Origin: Archangium lansingense
Lineage (GTDB): Bacteria; Myxococcota; Myxococcia; Myxococcales; Myxococcaceae
Direction of reading: 5' to 3'
Assembly (NCBI RefSeq): GCF_026626635.1
Contig: NZ_JAPNKA010000001.1
Span: 2,790,001-2,854,000 of the forward strand
Length of the DNA: 64,000 bases
Each line of letters opens with the position of its first letter. Within the stretch, counting starts at the first letter, position 1. Below are positions 19,131 to 29,872 of the stretch, one piece after another. The notes beneath the pieces were generated by a model. The model saw only the letters and a program-made list of their open reading frames with translations. It ran no database searches and was not told the DNA's origin. A program made the position numbers and the translations under genes.

Positions 19131-19949
19131 GTGCGCTCCATCTCCTGGGTTGCTCTCCTCGTACCGCTCCTCTTGCCGTTCCTCCCGGCCACCGCCCGGG
19201 AGCGGCCCGCCGAGCGCGTGTCACGCAGGCGCACCCTTCATGTCTCCACGGCCCCCGGCGAGGCGCTGCCCGAGGTGCTCGTCGCGGGCGGCACCGCCAC
19301 CGTCGTCGCCACGGAGGTGCCGCTGGGTCCCGGCGGCCCGGTGCTCGAGGACGAGCGCGGGCGCGTCAGGCTGCTGCCGGTGGACGGGTCCTCCTTCATC
19401 GTCCTGCCCTCCGACGAGCTCTCCGAGGGGGAGCGCCTGGTGCTCACCGTGCCGCTGCCGCCGGGCGATTCTCTCCGGCTCGCGCTCGTCACCCGCCGCG
19501 GCGAGGTGGATGGAGAGGTGCGGCTCATCCGGCTCCAGGTGCCCGTGGCTGGCGAGGCGGGCGTGGACGGTGTGGTCCGCCTCCTCCAGGACGCGCCCGA
19601 GGGACGGATGGAGCTGACCCTGCCGAAGACCCAGGTGAGCCTGCGGGGCAGTCTTCTCGCCCAGGTGGACTCGGTCCTCCGGATGGGCCAGCACGTCTTC
19701 GTCACCCTCTCCACGCCGGCCAACCGGAAGCTCGCACCCTCTGCCCGGGACTGGAATCGGCTCCGGCTCCGGGCCTCCCTGGAGGGGGGCGCCTCGGTGA
19801 GGTTGCCCCACCTCTATGTCCCGGCGTCCGCCTCCCCGAGGAGGGCCGCGCGGCACATCCTGGTGGCCATCCTCCCCGGAGGAACCCTGCGCCTGTGGCT
19901 GGAGGGGGAGGGAGCGGATGCCACGGAGCTGGCGCTCACGTTGCCATGA
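19131..19949 (+). CDS. DUF2381-family secreted protein
   Basis: A 272-residue protein with a signal peptide (WVALLVPLLLPFLPATA) and the DUF2381/TIGR02268 pattern: VLVAGGTATVVATEVPLG, then LLPVDGSSFIVLPSDELSEG and LVLTVPLPPGDSLRLAL. I chose GTG 19131, which follows AAGGG by 6 bases and starts exactly at the signal peptide. It overlaps the kinase gene by 4 bp (ATGA), so the two proteins are made together. Since DUF2381 proteins are periplasmic and the kinase is a membrane protein, a sensor-partner role is plausible but unproven. Confidence 0.8.
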   Translation: MRSISWVALLVPLLLPFLPATARERPAERVSRRRTLHVSTAPGEALPEVLVAGGTATVVATEVPLGPGGPVLEDERGRVRLLPVDGSSFIVLPSDELSEGERLVLTVPLPPGDSLRLALVTRRGEVDGEVRLIRLQVPVAGEAGVDGVVRLLQDAPEGRMELTLPKTQVSLRGSLLAQVDSVLRMGQHVFVTLSTPANRKLAPSARDWNRLRLRASLEGGASVRLPHLYVPASASPRRAARHILVAILPGGTLRLWLEGEGADATELALTLP

Positions 19950-21844
19950 GGAAGGCTGTGCACCCCAACCAGCTTCGTCCGAGACATCGCGTGCGGGAGT
20001 ACCGCGTGGTGCGCCGTCTGGCCACGGGCGGCTTCTCCCTCGTCTTCCTGGTGGAGAAGGCGGGCCAGCCGTACGTCATGAAGATGGCGTTGCAGCCCGC
20101 CTCGGACGCGGAGGCGGACCACGCGGACGGCTGGATGCGCCGGGAAGCCGTCTCGCTGGAACACCTGGCACACCCCCACCTGCTGCCCGTCCATGAGCTG
20201 GGGAGATGGCCAGATCCCCGGACGGGTTACTCCTTCTTCATCACGGACCACGTCCCGGGTGACACCTTCCACGACTGGCGCTTGAACGTGCGGGCCACGC
20301 CCCACCAGTGGGTGGGGGTGCTGATCGCCATCCTGCGCCCCCTGGAGATGATGCACGAGCGAGGCATCTGCCACCGGGATCTCAAGGCCGACAACATCCT
20401 GGTGCGAGAGGGAGATGGCTGGCCCTTCCTCATCGACCTGGGGGCCGTGCACCTGCCGTGCGCGCGCCCGCTGACTCAGGGACTGGCACCGGGCACGCTC
20501 TATTGCCAGCCCCCCGAGGCCATCCGCTTCCTGCTGGGAAAGGAGGCCCTCGAGGAGGGCTCGCGCTTCGAGGCGCGGCCCACGGCGGACCTGTACGCCA
20601 TCGGCATCCTCCTCTACGAGGCCCTCACGGGCCTGCGCCCCTTCAACCCGGAGCTGCCGCTGGATCAGTTGCTGTCGGCCATCGTCGCCGTCACGCCCGC
20701 CGAGCCCCGGCAGCACGCTCCCCAGGCCCCCGCCTCCTTGTCCGCGCTGGCCATGCGGCTGCTGGCGAAGGAGCCCGCACAGCGCCCCGCCAGCGCCCGG
20801 GCCGTGCGCGAGGAGCTGGAGCGGCTGCGAGCGGAGGAGGGCCAGTCGGAGCCCTGGCGGATGCCCGCGGTGCCGCTCTCCAAGAAGGGAAAGGGAGGCG
20901 GAGGGGGGGAATGCGGAAGCACGCCGGCGCTGGAGGGCGCGCAACCGGAGCCGGGTCCCGCTGGAGCGCCCGAGGACTCCGCGAGCGCGGGCCGTGCGAG
21001 GCACTGGCCAGGAGTGCTCGTGGAGTGGTGCTTCGTGCTGGGACTGCTCGGGCTAGGGTGGTGGTGGCTTCACCCGCCCCCTCATGTGGAGCCCACCGCG
21101 CCGGCTCCGCCGGCACTCTCCAAGCAAGGAGCACCGCCCGTGCCTTCTTCCCAGAACCCCCAGGACCCTTCCGCCACCGCTGCTCCGCCCGAAGCCTCGC
21201 CGCTCTGGTGTGCCATGCGCCATGCCGTATGGGGAGTGGCTCTCGCGCAGCTCGCCGGATGCGTCACCACGCCTCCCGTGCGCCCGGACCCCTCCGGTTT
21301 CCTCGCGCGCTGCCCACCCGAGGCCCGTGCCACTCCCATCAAGCTGGGGTTCGTTCGTGGAGAACTGCACCCCACCTTCCTGGCGTCAGGCACCGAGGCC
21401 TCTTCGGAGTCTTCCCGCGACGAGAATGGACCCATCAACCTCAAGCCCGGGCCCGTCAGGGCCTACATCTATCCGATTGATGATGATCAGGAGCTCATCG
21501 CGGAGGGCGAGGCGGAGATCACGCCGATGCGCGTCTACATCCGGCTCCACCGCATCCAACTGCCCGACGGCTCCTGGCTGCCCATCTGCGGAGCGGCCGT
21601 CAGCACCTTCGAGAAGGTGTTTGGTGCTCCGACGTACGAGGGATACGCGTTGACGGACGCACGATTGGATCAGGTGGATTGCAGCGCGGGCAGTACCATC
21701 CTCAACACCAACCGGTTCGAGACCCTCATCGAGCCGCCCGAGGGGGAGCCACGGCCCAGGGTGCGTCAGGTGGACCCCGAGGCGAAACCAGAGCTCAACC
21801 GCAGCCCCCCGGCCAAGCGCCAGCGCTACTGTGTGCCTCGTTGA
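19946..21844 (+). CDS. Membrane Ser/Thr protein kinase with fused C-terminal lipoprotein-like domain
   Basis: A 632-residue protein. Residues ~15-290 form a Hanks-type kinase: glycine loop LATGGFSLVFLVE, lysine in VMKMAL, catalytic loop HRDLKADN near residue 143, metal-binding DLG (IDLGAV, a variant of DFG) and GTLYCQPPEA. A proline-rich linker leads to a membrane helix around residues 352-372 (LVEWCFVLGLLGLGWWWL). Beyond a second proline-rich stretch, residues 424-439 (MRHAVWGVALAQLAGC) look like a complete lipoprotein signal in the same frame, followed by a ~190-residue domain ending near YCVPR. A related domain occurs at 47190-47783. No ribosome-binding site precedes the internal ATG at 21215, so I call one fused protein. 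Confidence 0.85.
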   Translation: MRKAVHPNQLRPRHRVREYRVVRRLATGGFSLVFLVEKAGQPYVMKMALQPASDAEADHADGWMRREAVSLEHLAHPHLLPVHELGRWPDPRTGYSFFITDHVPGDTFHDWRLNVRATPHQWVGVLIAILRPLEMMHERGICHRDLKADNILVREGDGWPFLIDLGAVHLPCARPLTQGLAPGTLYCQPPEAIRFLLGKEALEEGSRFEARPTADLYAIGILLYEALTGLRPFNPELPLDQLLSAIVAVTPAEPRQHAPQAPASLSALAMRLLAKEPAQRPASARAVREELERLRAEEGQSEPWRMPAVPLSKKGKGGGGGECGSTPALEGAQPEPGPAGAPEDSASAGRARHWPGVLVEWCFVLGLLGLGWWWLHPPPHVEPTAPAPPALSKQGAPPVPSSQNPQDPSATAAPPEASPLWCAMRHAVWGVALAQLAGCVTTPPVRPDPSGFLARCPPEARATPIKLGFVRGELHPTFLASGTEASSESSRDENGPINLKPGPVRAYIYPIDDDQELIAEGEAEITPMRVYIRLHRIQLPDGSWLPICGAAVSTFEKVFGAPTYEGYALTDARLDQVDCSAGSTILNTNRFETLIEPPEGEPRPRVRQVDPEAKPELNRSPPAKRQRYCVPR

Positions 21845-21873
21845 AGGTGCGGACAACGCCAGTCCCGGGCCTC

Positions 21874-21893
21874 ACTCGTTGACGTCAACGAGT
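21874..21893. repeat. 20-bp perfect palindrome, copy 1
   Basis: ACTCGTTGAC followed by its exact reverse complement, starting 30 bp after the kinase stop. An identical copy begins exactly 40 bp downstream. With no loop, this is more like a protein-binding site than a transcript hairpin. Confidence 0.85.
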
Positions 21894-21912
21894 ATCACAC
21901 AATTCCATACAT

Positions 21913-21934
21913 CACTCGTTGACGTCAACGAGTG
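21913..21934. repeat. 22-bp perfect palindrome, copy 2
   Basis: Same 20-bp core as the copy at 21874, extended by one more pair (C...G). The two cores are 40 bp apart start to start, about four helical turns, so two dimers would bind the same face. The 20 bp between them are AT-rich, unlike the surroundings. It lies just upstream of the decayed SitI3-like gene. Confidence 0.85.
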
Positions 21935-21960
21935 CGGGACGCCGGAGCATCAGCGGCGCG

Positions 21961-22336
21961 GGTCCGCAACTCTCGGATTGGCCGATTCCTGGACTCAAGG
22001 AACTCATTGCCATCAAGAGTGGCAACATTGCCATCCTTGTTCATGGTTGAGGAGTCCTTTCAATTCAGGCCAGATCTATCCGTGGGATTTCGACTCGATC
22101 CCAATAGCGACGAATACGAGCAGGGGAATCGCATCATGCTGCGCGCGACGATGTTCCTGCTGGAGTATGGACGAGACGGGGTCTTGCTCTTCAACGGGGA
22201 GCACATCGTTTTGCAGAGGCTCAGCGGGCACCTGGTGCTCAACGAAGACTCCAAGAACTGGACGGACGGGCTCCAGCTGGAAGACGAGATTCGCCTTCCC
22301 CACGAAAAGAGGCCCTTGCCGTCGCCCCTGTTGTAG
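21961..22336 (+). pseudogene. SitI3-like immunity gene, frameshifted and 5'-decayed
   Basis: From about 22038 the frame reads FMVEESFQFRPDLSVGFRLD, then a QGNRIMLRATMFLLEYG segment, GVLLFNGEHIVLQRLSGHLV and finally PHEKRPLPSPLL. From memory this is the C-terminal two-thirds of the SitI3 immunity family, which normally has ~150 residues. Protein-like sequence (LSDWPIPGLKELIAIKSGN) continues upstream in a different frame and stops at TGA near 22048, so a frameshift separates the parts. Translation could start at ATG 22044 or 21932, but neither has a good ribosome-binding site or a family-like N terminus. No SitA3-type toxin is nearby. Confidence 0.6.
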
Positions 22337-22370
22337 CGGGCTTGGAGCGGGCGGCGACACCTTTCGCGCC

Positions 22371-22424
22371 CAGCAAGCCCTGACGCGGTGGGAGAAAGGC
22401 TCCTGGGCCCTCGACCCGGGATAG
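22371..22424 (+). pseudogene. DUF2019 immunity-gene remnant (last 17 codons)
   Basis: The frame QQALTRWEKGSWALDPG-stop matches the C terminus of the intact DUF2019 genes (QALKRWEEGTWALDPG). Nothing of the rest of that gene is visible upstream; instead the end of the SitI3-like gene lies 35 bp before it. It shows that this spot once held, or recombined with, a cassette like the one at 15.2-17.9 kb. Confidence 0.75.
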
Positions 22425-22430
22425 CCCTCC

Positions 22431-22865
22431 TCAGCGGCGTGGGTGTCGACTCACTCTCGACATCTCCTCATAGCGCTGCTGGGTGGGGCGGATCAGCTCC
22501 ATGTACTCCGGGGAGCTCTGGGCCGGGCAGGCGAGCACTGCCTCGATGAAGGCCTCCGGGGGGCGGTAGCCGTGGTCGGTGATGTAGTGGACGATGAGCT
22601 CCGGCGCGATGAAGACATGGCGCTCCGTGGGAATCCACACGTTCGCGGCTCCACCCCGAGGCTTCTCCGGGCAGAACTGGCAGAAGTGGGGCCCTGCCGA
22701 GGCGACGGGGGTCCAGGGCCTCTTCAGATGCTGTTGAAGTGCCTCCAGGAAGGCGGGCTCCACGCTTCCTTGCGTGTACGGGTACGCGATGTCGAGCCAT
22801 CCCACCGCACGTACCCACGGGCCTACCCCCACCATGCACTCCTCACCCAGATCCTGATAGTACAC
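22431..22865 (-). CDS. Hypothetical cytoplasmic protein with H-x-C-x2-C motif
   Basis: A 144-residue protein without signal peptide or membrane helix. HFCQFCPEK in the middle could bind a metal. A pattern of GWLDIAYPYTQG near the start and FIAPELIVHYITDHGYRPPEAF near the end recalls a widespread uncharacterised family of small proteins; I do not have a firm name. I chose GTG 22865 because AAGGAGG lies at the right distance before it and the conserved part (VYYQDLGEE) begins there; the frame stays open to 22913. Its position beside immunity-gene debris is notable, but no functional link can be shown. Confidence 0.6.
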   Translation of the reverse strand: MYYQDLGEECMVGVGPWVRAVGWLDIAYPYTQGSVEPAFLEALQQHLKRPWTPVASAGPHFCQFCPEKPRGGAANVWIPTERHVFIAPELIVHYITDHGYRPPEAFIEAVLACPAQSSPEYMELIRPTQQRYEEMSRVSRHPRR

Positions 22866-23094
22866 AGCCCCTCCTTCGTGGCGGGGGCACGCTATCACCT
22901 GGATTGGAATCACAACCGCCTAACAGGGTAGTCAATGTGTACGCCTACCGGGCAGGAGAGCTGAGGCCTTCCTTGCTCGTGCCAACTCCGGGGGTCTCCC
23001 TCTCAACTTGACGGGGAAGGTAAAGGAAGCGGGCGGCTGAGGACCCCCGGTTCGGCTTTTGCCGCACGGTCCGGGCGTGCCGACCCTTGCGGGG

Positions 23095-25701
23095 ATGGCG
23101 ACCTCGCGACGATCCAAGACTTCCGCTCGTGCGCGCCTGGGGACGTACCGCGCCAAGCGAGACTTTTCCCTGACCTCAGAGCCTGCTCCGGAGGTCCCGG
23201 CGCTACGGAGTGAGGGCGGCCCCATCTTCGTGGTGCACAAGCATGACGCCACTCGGCTGCACTATGACCTGCGGCTGGAGATCGACGGCGTGCTGGTGAG
23301 CTGGGCCATTCCCAAGGGCCCCAGCCATGACCCGGCGGACAAGCGGCTCGCGGTCCAGACCGAGGACCATCCGCTGGCCTATGCCTCCTTCGAGGGCCGC
23401 ATCCCCGAGGGCGCCTACGGGGCGGGCGATTCGCTCCTGTGGGAGGAGGGCACTTTCGACACCGTGCCGTCGGGCCAGGCCTCCGAGCAGCTCGCGCGTG
23501 GGCGGCTGCACGTGGTGCTACACGGGCAGAAGCTCGAGGGCGGGTGGCATCTCATCCGCACGCGTCCAGTGAGCAAGAAGGCACAGTGGCTGTGCTTCAA
23601 GGCCAAGGATGGCACCGAGCGGCCCGGCTACGACGTCACCGTCGAGCACCCCGAGTCCGTGAAGTCCGGCCAGAGCGCCACCCGCGGGCCCGTCCGCCGC
23701 ACCCGGCGCACCACCACCCAACGCGCCGCACCTCGGCCTGCGCGCGCCTCTCGTTCCTCGCGAGCGAAGGGGAAGGTGCGCACGCCCGAGGCGCTGCTCG
23801 CGAAGGTGTTTCCCCCCATGCTGGCCACCCTGGCCCAGGTAGAGGCTACCGCTGATGCCGACTGGCGCTTCGAGGTGAAGTACGACGGCTTCCGCGCCAT
23901 CGCCGCGCTCCAGGGAGGCAGCATCGCCCTTCAGTCGCGCAGCGGGAACGATCTGTCCTTGCGCTTCCCCGCCATCTTCCGGGCGCTCGAGTCGCTCGGC
24001 GAGCACGAGGGGGTGGTGGACGGGGAGATTGTCGCCCTGGACCCGAAGGGCCGCTCGCGCTTCCAGTTGCTCGGCAAGGGCGTCGAGGAGCGCTTCGTCA
24101 TCTTCGACCTGCTGTGGCTCGATGGGGAGGACGTCCGTGCCCTGCCGCTGGAGGAGCGCCGGGCGAGGCTCGAACGGCTCCTGGCGCGCGTGAAGCCTCC
24201 GCTGGCGATTGCCGAGCAGGTGGAGGGCAGTGCGAAGCAATCGCTGGCGCAGGCGAGGCGGCGCGGGCTGGAGGGCGTCATGGCCAAGCGCGTGGGCAGC
24301 CCGTACACCCCGGGCCGCGGCGCCGACTGGCTCAAGCTCAAGGTGCAGGCCAACCAGGAGGTCGCCATCGTGGGCTTCACGCCCATGGCCAACGAGCGGC
24401 CGGAGCTGGGCTCGCTCCTGGTGGCGGTGCGCGAGGGCGACACCTGGCGCTACGCGGGCAAGGTGGGCACGGGCTACTCCACGAAGACGCGGCGCGAGCT
24501 GCGCGAGCTCCTGACCCGCGACGTGGTGAAGAAGCCTCCGGTAAAGGATGCCCCGCTCGTGCGCGATGCCCTGCACAACGAGGACGCCTTCTGGGTGAAG
24601 CCTCGCTACGTGGCCCAGGTGGCCTTCACCGAGTGGACGGACGACGGCCGGCTGCGCCACCCGTCTTTCCAGGGGCTGCGCACCGACAAGCGTCCCGAGG
24701 AGTGCGTGAGGGAGAAGCCGCGCAGCACTCCCGTGCGCGCCACGCGGGGCCCCCACCGTCGGACCGGGACGAAGGTGCGTCAGGGGAAGCGGGCCGCGGG
24801 CAGGACTGCCGTGGCTCGCAAGCAAACTACCCGTGCCTCCCGCCCCGTGGCGCCCGTGGTGCTCACCCATGGCGAGCGCGTGCTCTTCCCGGAGAAGGGC
24901 CTTACCAAGGCGGACGTGTTCGCCTACTTCCGAGACGTGGCGCCCTTCATGGTGCCGGCGCTCGAGGGCCGTCCGCTCACGTTGCAGCAGTGGCCTCGGG
25001 GCGTGGGCGAGCCCGGCTTCTTCCGTCAGGGAGTGCAGGGCACGCCGGACTGGCTCACCACGGTGTGCATCCACCACGAGGCGCGCTCGCTTCCCCACGT
25101 GGTGGTGGACCGGCCCGAGTCGCTGTTGTGGCTCGCCAACCAGTCCGCGCTCACCCTGCACGTCTGGTCGAGCCGGGTGGCGCACCTGGAGGCGCCGGAC
25201 TGGGTGGTGTTCGATCTCGACCCCGGGCCGGCGGGCACCTTCGACGATCTCATCCAGCTCGCCACCTCGCTGCGGCGCTACCTGGAGCGGTTGGAGCTGA
25301 CCAGCGTGCCGAAGACGTCCGGTAAGCGGGGCCTGCACGTGCTGGTGCCCATTGCTCCCGGTCACACCTACGAGCAGGCCCGGGCCTTTGCGCACAAGGC
25401 CTTCGAGGCTCTTGCCATCGAGCATCCGGAGCTGGCCACCACCGAGCGCTCCAAGGCGCGGCGCCAGGGGCGGCTGTACCTGGACGCAGAGCAAAACGCC
25501 TGGGGCAAGACGGTGGTGGCGCCGTACTCCTTGCGGGCCCTGCCTCACGCGCCCGTGTCCACGCCCCTCGCCTGGTCCGAGGTGACGCCTCGGTTGGACC
25601 CCAAACGCTTCACTCTGGACACCGTGCGCCGACGCTTGGACAAGGTCGGTGATTTGTTCACTCCAGCGTTGGCTGGTGGACAGATGCTCCCAAGCGCTTG
25701 A
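23095..25701 (+). CDS. ligD: Multifunctional DNA ligase D (bacterial NHEJ)
   Basis: An 868-residue protein with three domains in the order phosphoesterase - ligase - polymerase, the order of Pseudomonas LigD. The 3'-phosphoesterase spans about residues 20-190 (FVVHKHDATRLHYDLRLEI, and HPLAYASFEGRIPEGAYGAG). The ATP-dependent ligase begins near residue 240, with nucleotidyl-transfer motif I as EVKYDGFRA (Lys near 261) and LEGVMAKRVGSPYTPGR. The primase-like polymerase domain runs from about 580 to the end (WVVFDLDPGP carries the catalytic aspartates). Basic linkers separate the domains. It acts with Ku in end joining, but no ku gene is in this window. ATG 23095 follows GGGG; an upstream in-frame TTG adds 12 residues. 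Confidence 0.95.
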   Translation: MATSRRSKTSARARLGTYRAKRDFSLTSEPAPEVPALRSEGGPIFVVHKHDATRLHYDLRLEIDGVLVSWAIPKGPSHDPADKRLAVQTEDHPLAYASFEGRIPEGAYGAGDSLLWEEGTFDTVPSGQASEQLARGRLHVVLHGQKLEGGWHLIRTRPVSKKAQWLCFKAKDGTERPGYDVTVEHPESVKSGQSATRGPVRRTRRTTTQRAAPRPARASRSSRAKGKVRTPEALLAKVFPPMLATLAQVEATADADWRFEVKYDGFRAIAALQGGSIALQSRSGNDLSLRFPAIFRALESLGEHEGVVDGEIVALDPKGRSRFQLLGKGVEERFVIFDLLWLDGEDVRALPLEERRARLERLLARVKPPLAIAEQVEGSAKQSLAQARRRGLEGVMAKRVGSPYTPGRGADWLKLKVQANQEVAIVGFTPMANERPELGSLLVAVREGDTWRYAGKVGTGYSTKTRRELRELLTRDVVKKPPVKDAPLVRDALHNEDAFWVKPRYVAQVAFTEWTDDGRLRHPSFQGLRTDKRPEECVREKPRSTPVRATRGPHRRTGTKVRQGKRAAGRTAVARKQTTRASRPVAPVVLTHGERVLFPEKGLTKADVFAYFRDVAPFMVPALEGRPLTLQQWPRGVGEPGFFRQGVQGTPDWLTTVCIHHEARSLPHVVVDRPESLLWLANQSALTLHVWSSRVAHLEAPDWVVFDLDPGPAGTFDDLIQLATSLRRYLERLELTSVPKTSGKRGLHVLVPIAPGHTYEQARAFAHKAFEALAIEHPELATTERSKARRQGRLYLDAEQNAWGKTVVAPYSLRALPHAPVSTPLAWSEVTPRLDPKRFTLDTVRRRLDKVGDLFTPALAGGQMLPSA

Positions 25702-25746
25702 GGCCCCTGGAGTGATAGCGTGCGGCGTTTGTGAGCGTGAGCACGG

Positions 25747-26937
25747 ATGAGTGACGGAGCCGATACCCTTCTCCGGTCGAGGGAGCTGGCCGGGCAATTG
25801 GCCGCCAACGGGCGGGTGGACCAGGCCCTGGCTGAGCTGAAGAGGCTGGAGCAGCAGGGCCAACGCGAGGAGGCTGCCGCCGGCTTCGAGGCCCTCGCCA
25901 GGGCCTGGGCCCAGGGCAGTCAGCTCTTGCGTGCCATCGTGGCCTGCAAGGAGCTGCTGCGGTTGGAGCCGGAGCACACCCGTACGCAGGCCTTCATCGC
26001 CAACCTCTATGCGCGCTACCCGGTGCAGCCCGAGGCAGGGGCGGGAGACCAGGTCTCCGCCGAGCTCGAGCTCCTCCCGGAGCGGGAGGATCCGGTGGCG
26101 GTGCCCATCTTCTCCATGCTGGGCCGGGATGCGTTCATCTCGCTGCTCGAGGCGGTGGAGGTGCGCACGTACGCCACCAGCCAGCCGGTGATTCGCGAAG
26201 GGGACCCCGGCGCGTCCATGTTCTTCATGGTGGAGGGGCGGGGAGACGTCTGGCGGCTGCTGGAGGGCAGGGGGCCTCAGGAGGGGCCGGTGGTGGAGGG
26301 GGGCGTCTTCGGAGAGATGGCGCTCATCACCGAGGGGCCCCGGCTGTACACGGTGATGCCGTCGATGCCCTCGGTGCTGTTGGAGCTGCGTCGGGCGCGG
26401 ATGCTCGAGCTCGCCCAGAAGCATCCGCTGGTGGATCGGGTGGTGCAGGCCTTCTGCCGCAAGCGCGCGGCGGACAGCCTGCTGCGCACCCACCCCATCT
26501 TCTCCCCGCTGCGCCTGGAGCAGCGGCGGGCGCTGGCCCGGGAGTTCCAGCTCCAGCGGGTGGCGGCGGGCGCGACGCTGCTCACCGCCGGAGAGATGGG
26601 GGATGCCCTCTACCTGCTGTTGCGCGGCCGGTGCACGCCCTACCACATGCACCCGGACGGCAAGGAGACGCCCTACCCGGTGTTGCGCGAGGGGGACGTG
26701 TTCGGGGAGATCTCCCTGCTGATGAACAAGCCGGTGACGGCCATGGTGCGGGCGGACGTCCCCAGCGTGCTGCTGCGGCTGGACCGGTCCGCCTTCGAGC
26801 GGCACCTCTTCAACGTCCCGGGGATGCGGGACGCGCTGATGAAGATTGGTACCGAACGCCTCCAGCGCACTGCCCGGCTGCTCGGGGACCGCTCGCCGGG
26901 CGGGGCGGCCCCGGCGGGGGACCCGGACGGCCGGTGA
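25747..26937 (+). CDS. Protein with two cyclic-nucleotide-binding domains
   Basis: A 396-residue protein. The first ~95 residues are helical, with a TPR-like pair (AAAGFEALARAWAQGSQLLR, then VACKELLRLEPEHTRTQAFI). Two Crp-like cyclic-nucleotide-binding beta-barrels follow: one around residues 120-235 (VIREGDPGASMFFMVEGRG, GVFGEMALI) and one around residues 250-370 (ATLLTAGEMGDALYLLLRG, GDVFGEISLLMNKP). There is no helix-turn-helix, so it is not a transcription factor of the Crp type. The phosphate-binding cassette (FGE-h-AL-x-x-x-x-x-R-A) lacks the usual arginine-alanine in both domains, so nucleotide binding is doubtful. Such proteins are numerous in myxobacteria. Partners are unknown. Confidence 0.82.
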   Translation: MSDGADTLLRSRELAGQLAANGRVDQALAELKRLEQQGQREEAAAGFEALARAWAQGSQLLRAIVACKELLRLEPEHTRTQAFIANLYARYPVQPEAGAGDQVSAELELLPEREDPVAVPIFSMLGRDAFISLLEAVEVRTYATSQPVIREGDPGASMFFMVEGRGDVWRLLEGRGPQEGPVVEGGVFGEMALITEGPRLYTVMPSMPSVLLELRRARMLELAQKHPLVDRVVQAFCRKRAADSLLRTHPIFSPLRLEQRRALAREFQLQRVAAGATLLTAGEMGDALYLLLRGRCTPYHMHPDGKETPYPVLREGDVFGEISLLMNKPVTAMVRADVPSVLLRLDRSAFERHLFNVPGMRDALMKIGTERLQRTARLLGDRSPGGAAPAGDPDGR

Positions 26938-27023
26938 AACACACCCCGACCGTCCGCTCCTGGCAGTGCCCGCAAGATCCTTTTGCAAGCCGCTTCCGGC
27001 GGGCCTAGAAGACCCGCAGGTTT

Positions 27024-27054
27024 CAGACGCCAGAGTCCGCGTTTCTGGCGTCTG
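27024..27054 (+). terminator. Strong hairpin between the cNMP-domain gene and acnA
   Basis: A perfect 11-bp stem, CAGACGCCAGA / TCTGGCGTCTG, with a 9-base loop. No T-tract follows, so it may be a Rho-assisted terminator for the upstream gene, or a 5'-UTR structure of acnA, whose start is 39 bp further on. Confidence 0.6.
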
Positions 27055-27093
27055 CGTTCCAGTCATCTGACGGACGGAAGGACGGCACTCACA

Positions 27094-29826
<2,733 letters not shown>

Positions 29827-29828
29827 CT

Positions 29829-29872
29829 CCCTCTCCTTTTGGGAGAGGGTGGGGGTGAGGGGGTTTTCCCCC
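29829..29872 (+). terminator. Terminator hairpins after acnA
   Basis: CCCTCTCC-loop-GGAGAGGG starts two bases after the stop codon and is followed by a second hairpin, GGGGG-TTTT-CCCCC. The first is the same repeat type as the hairpin at 9708. Confidence 0.7.
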
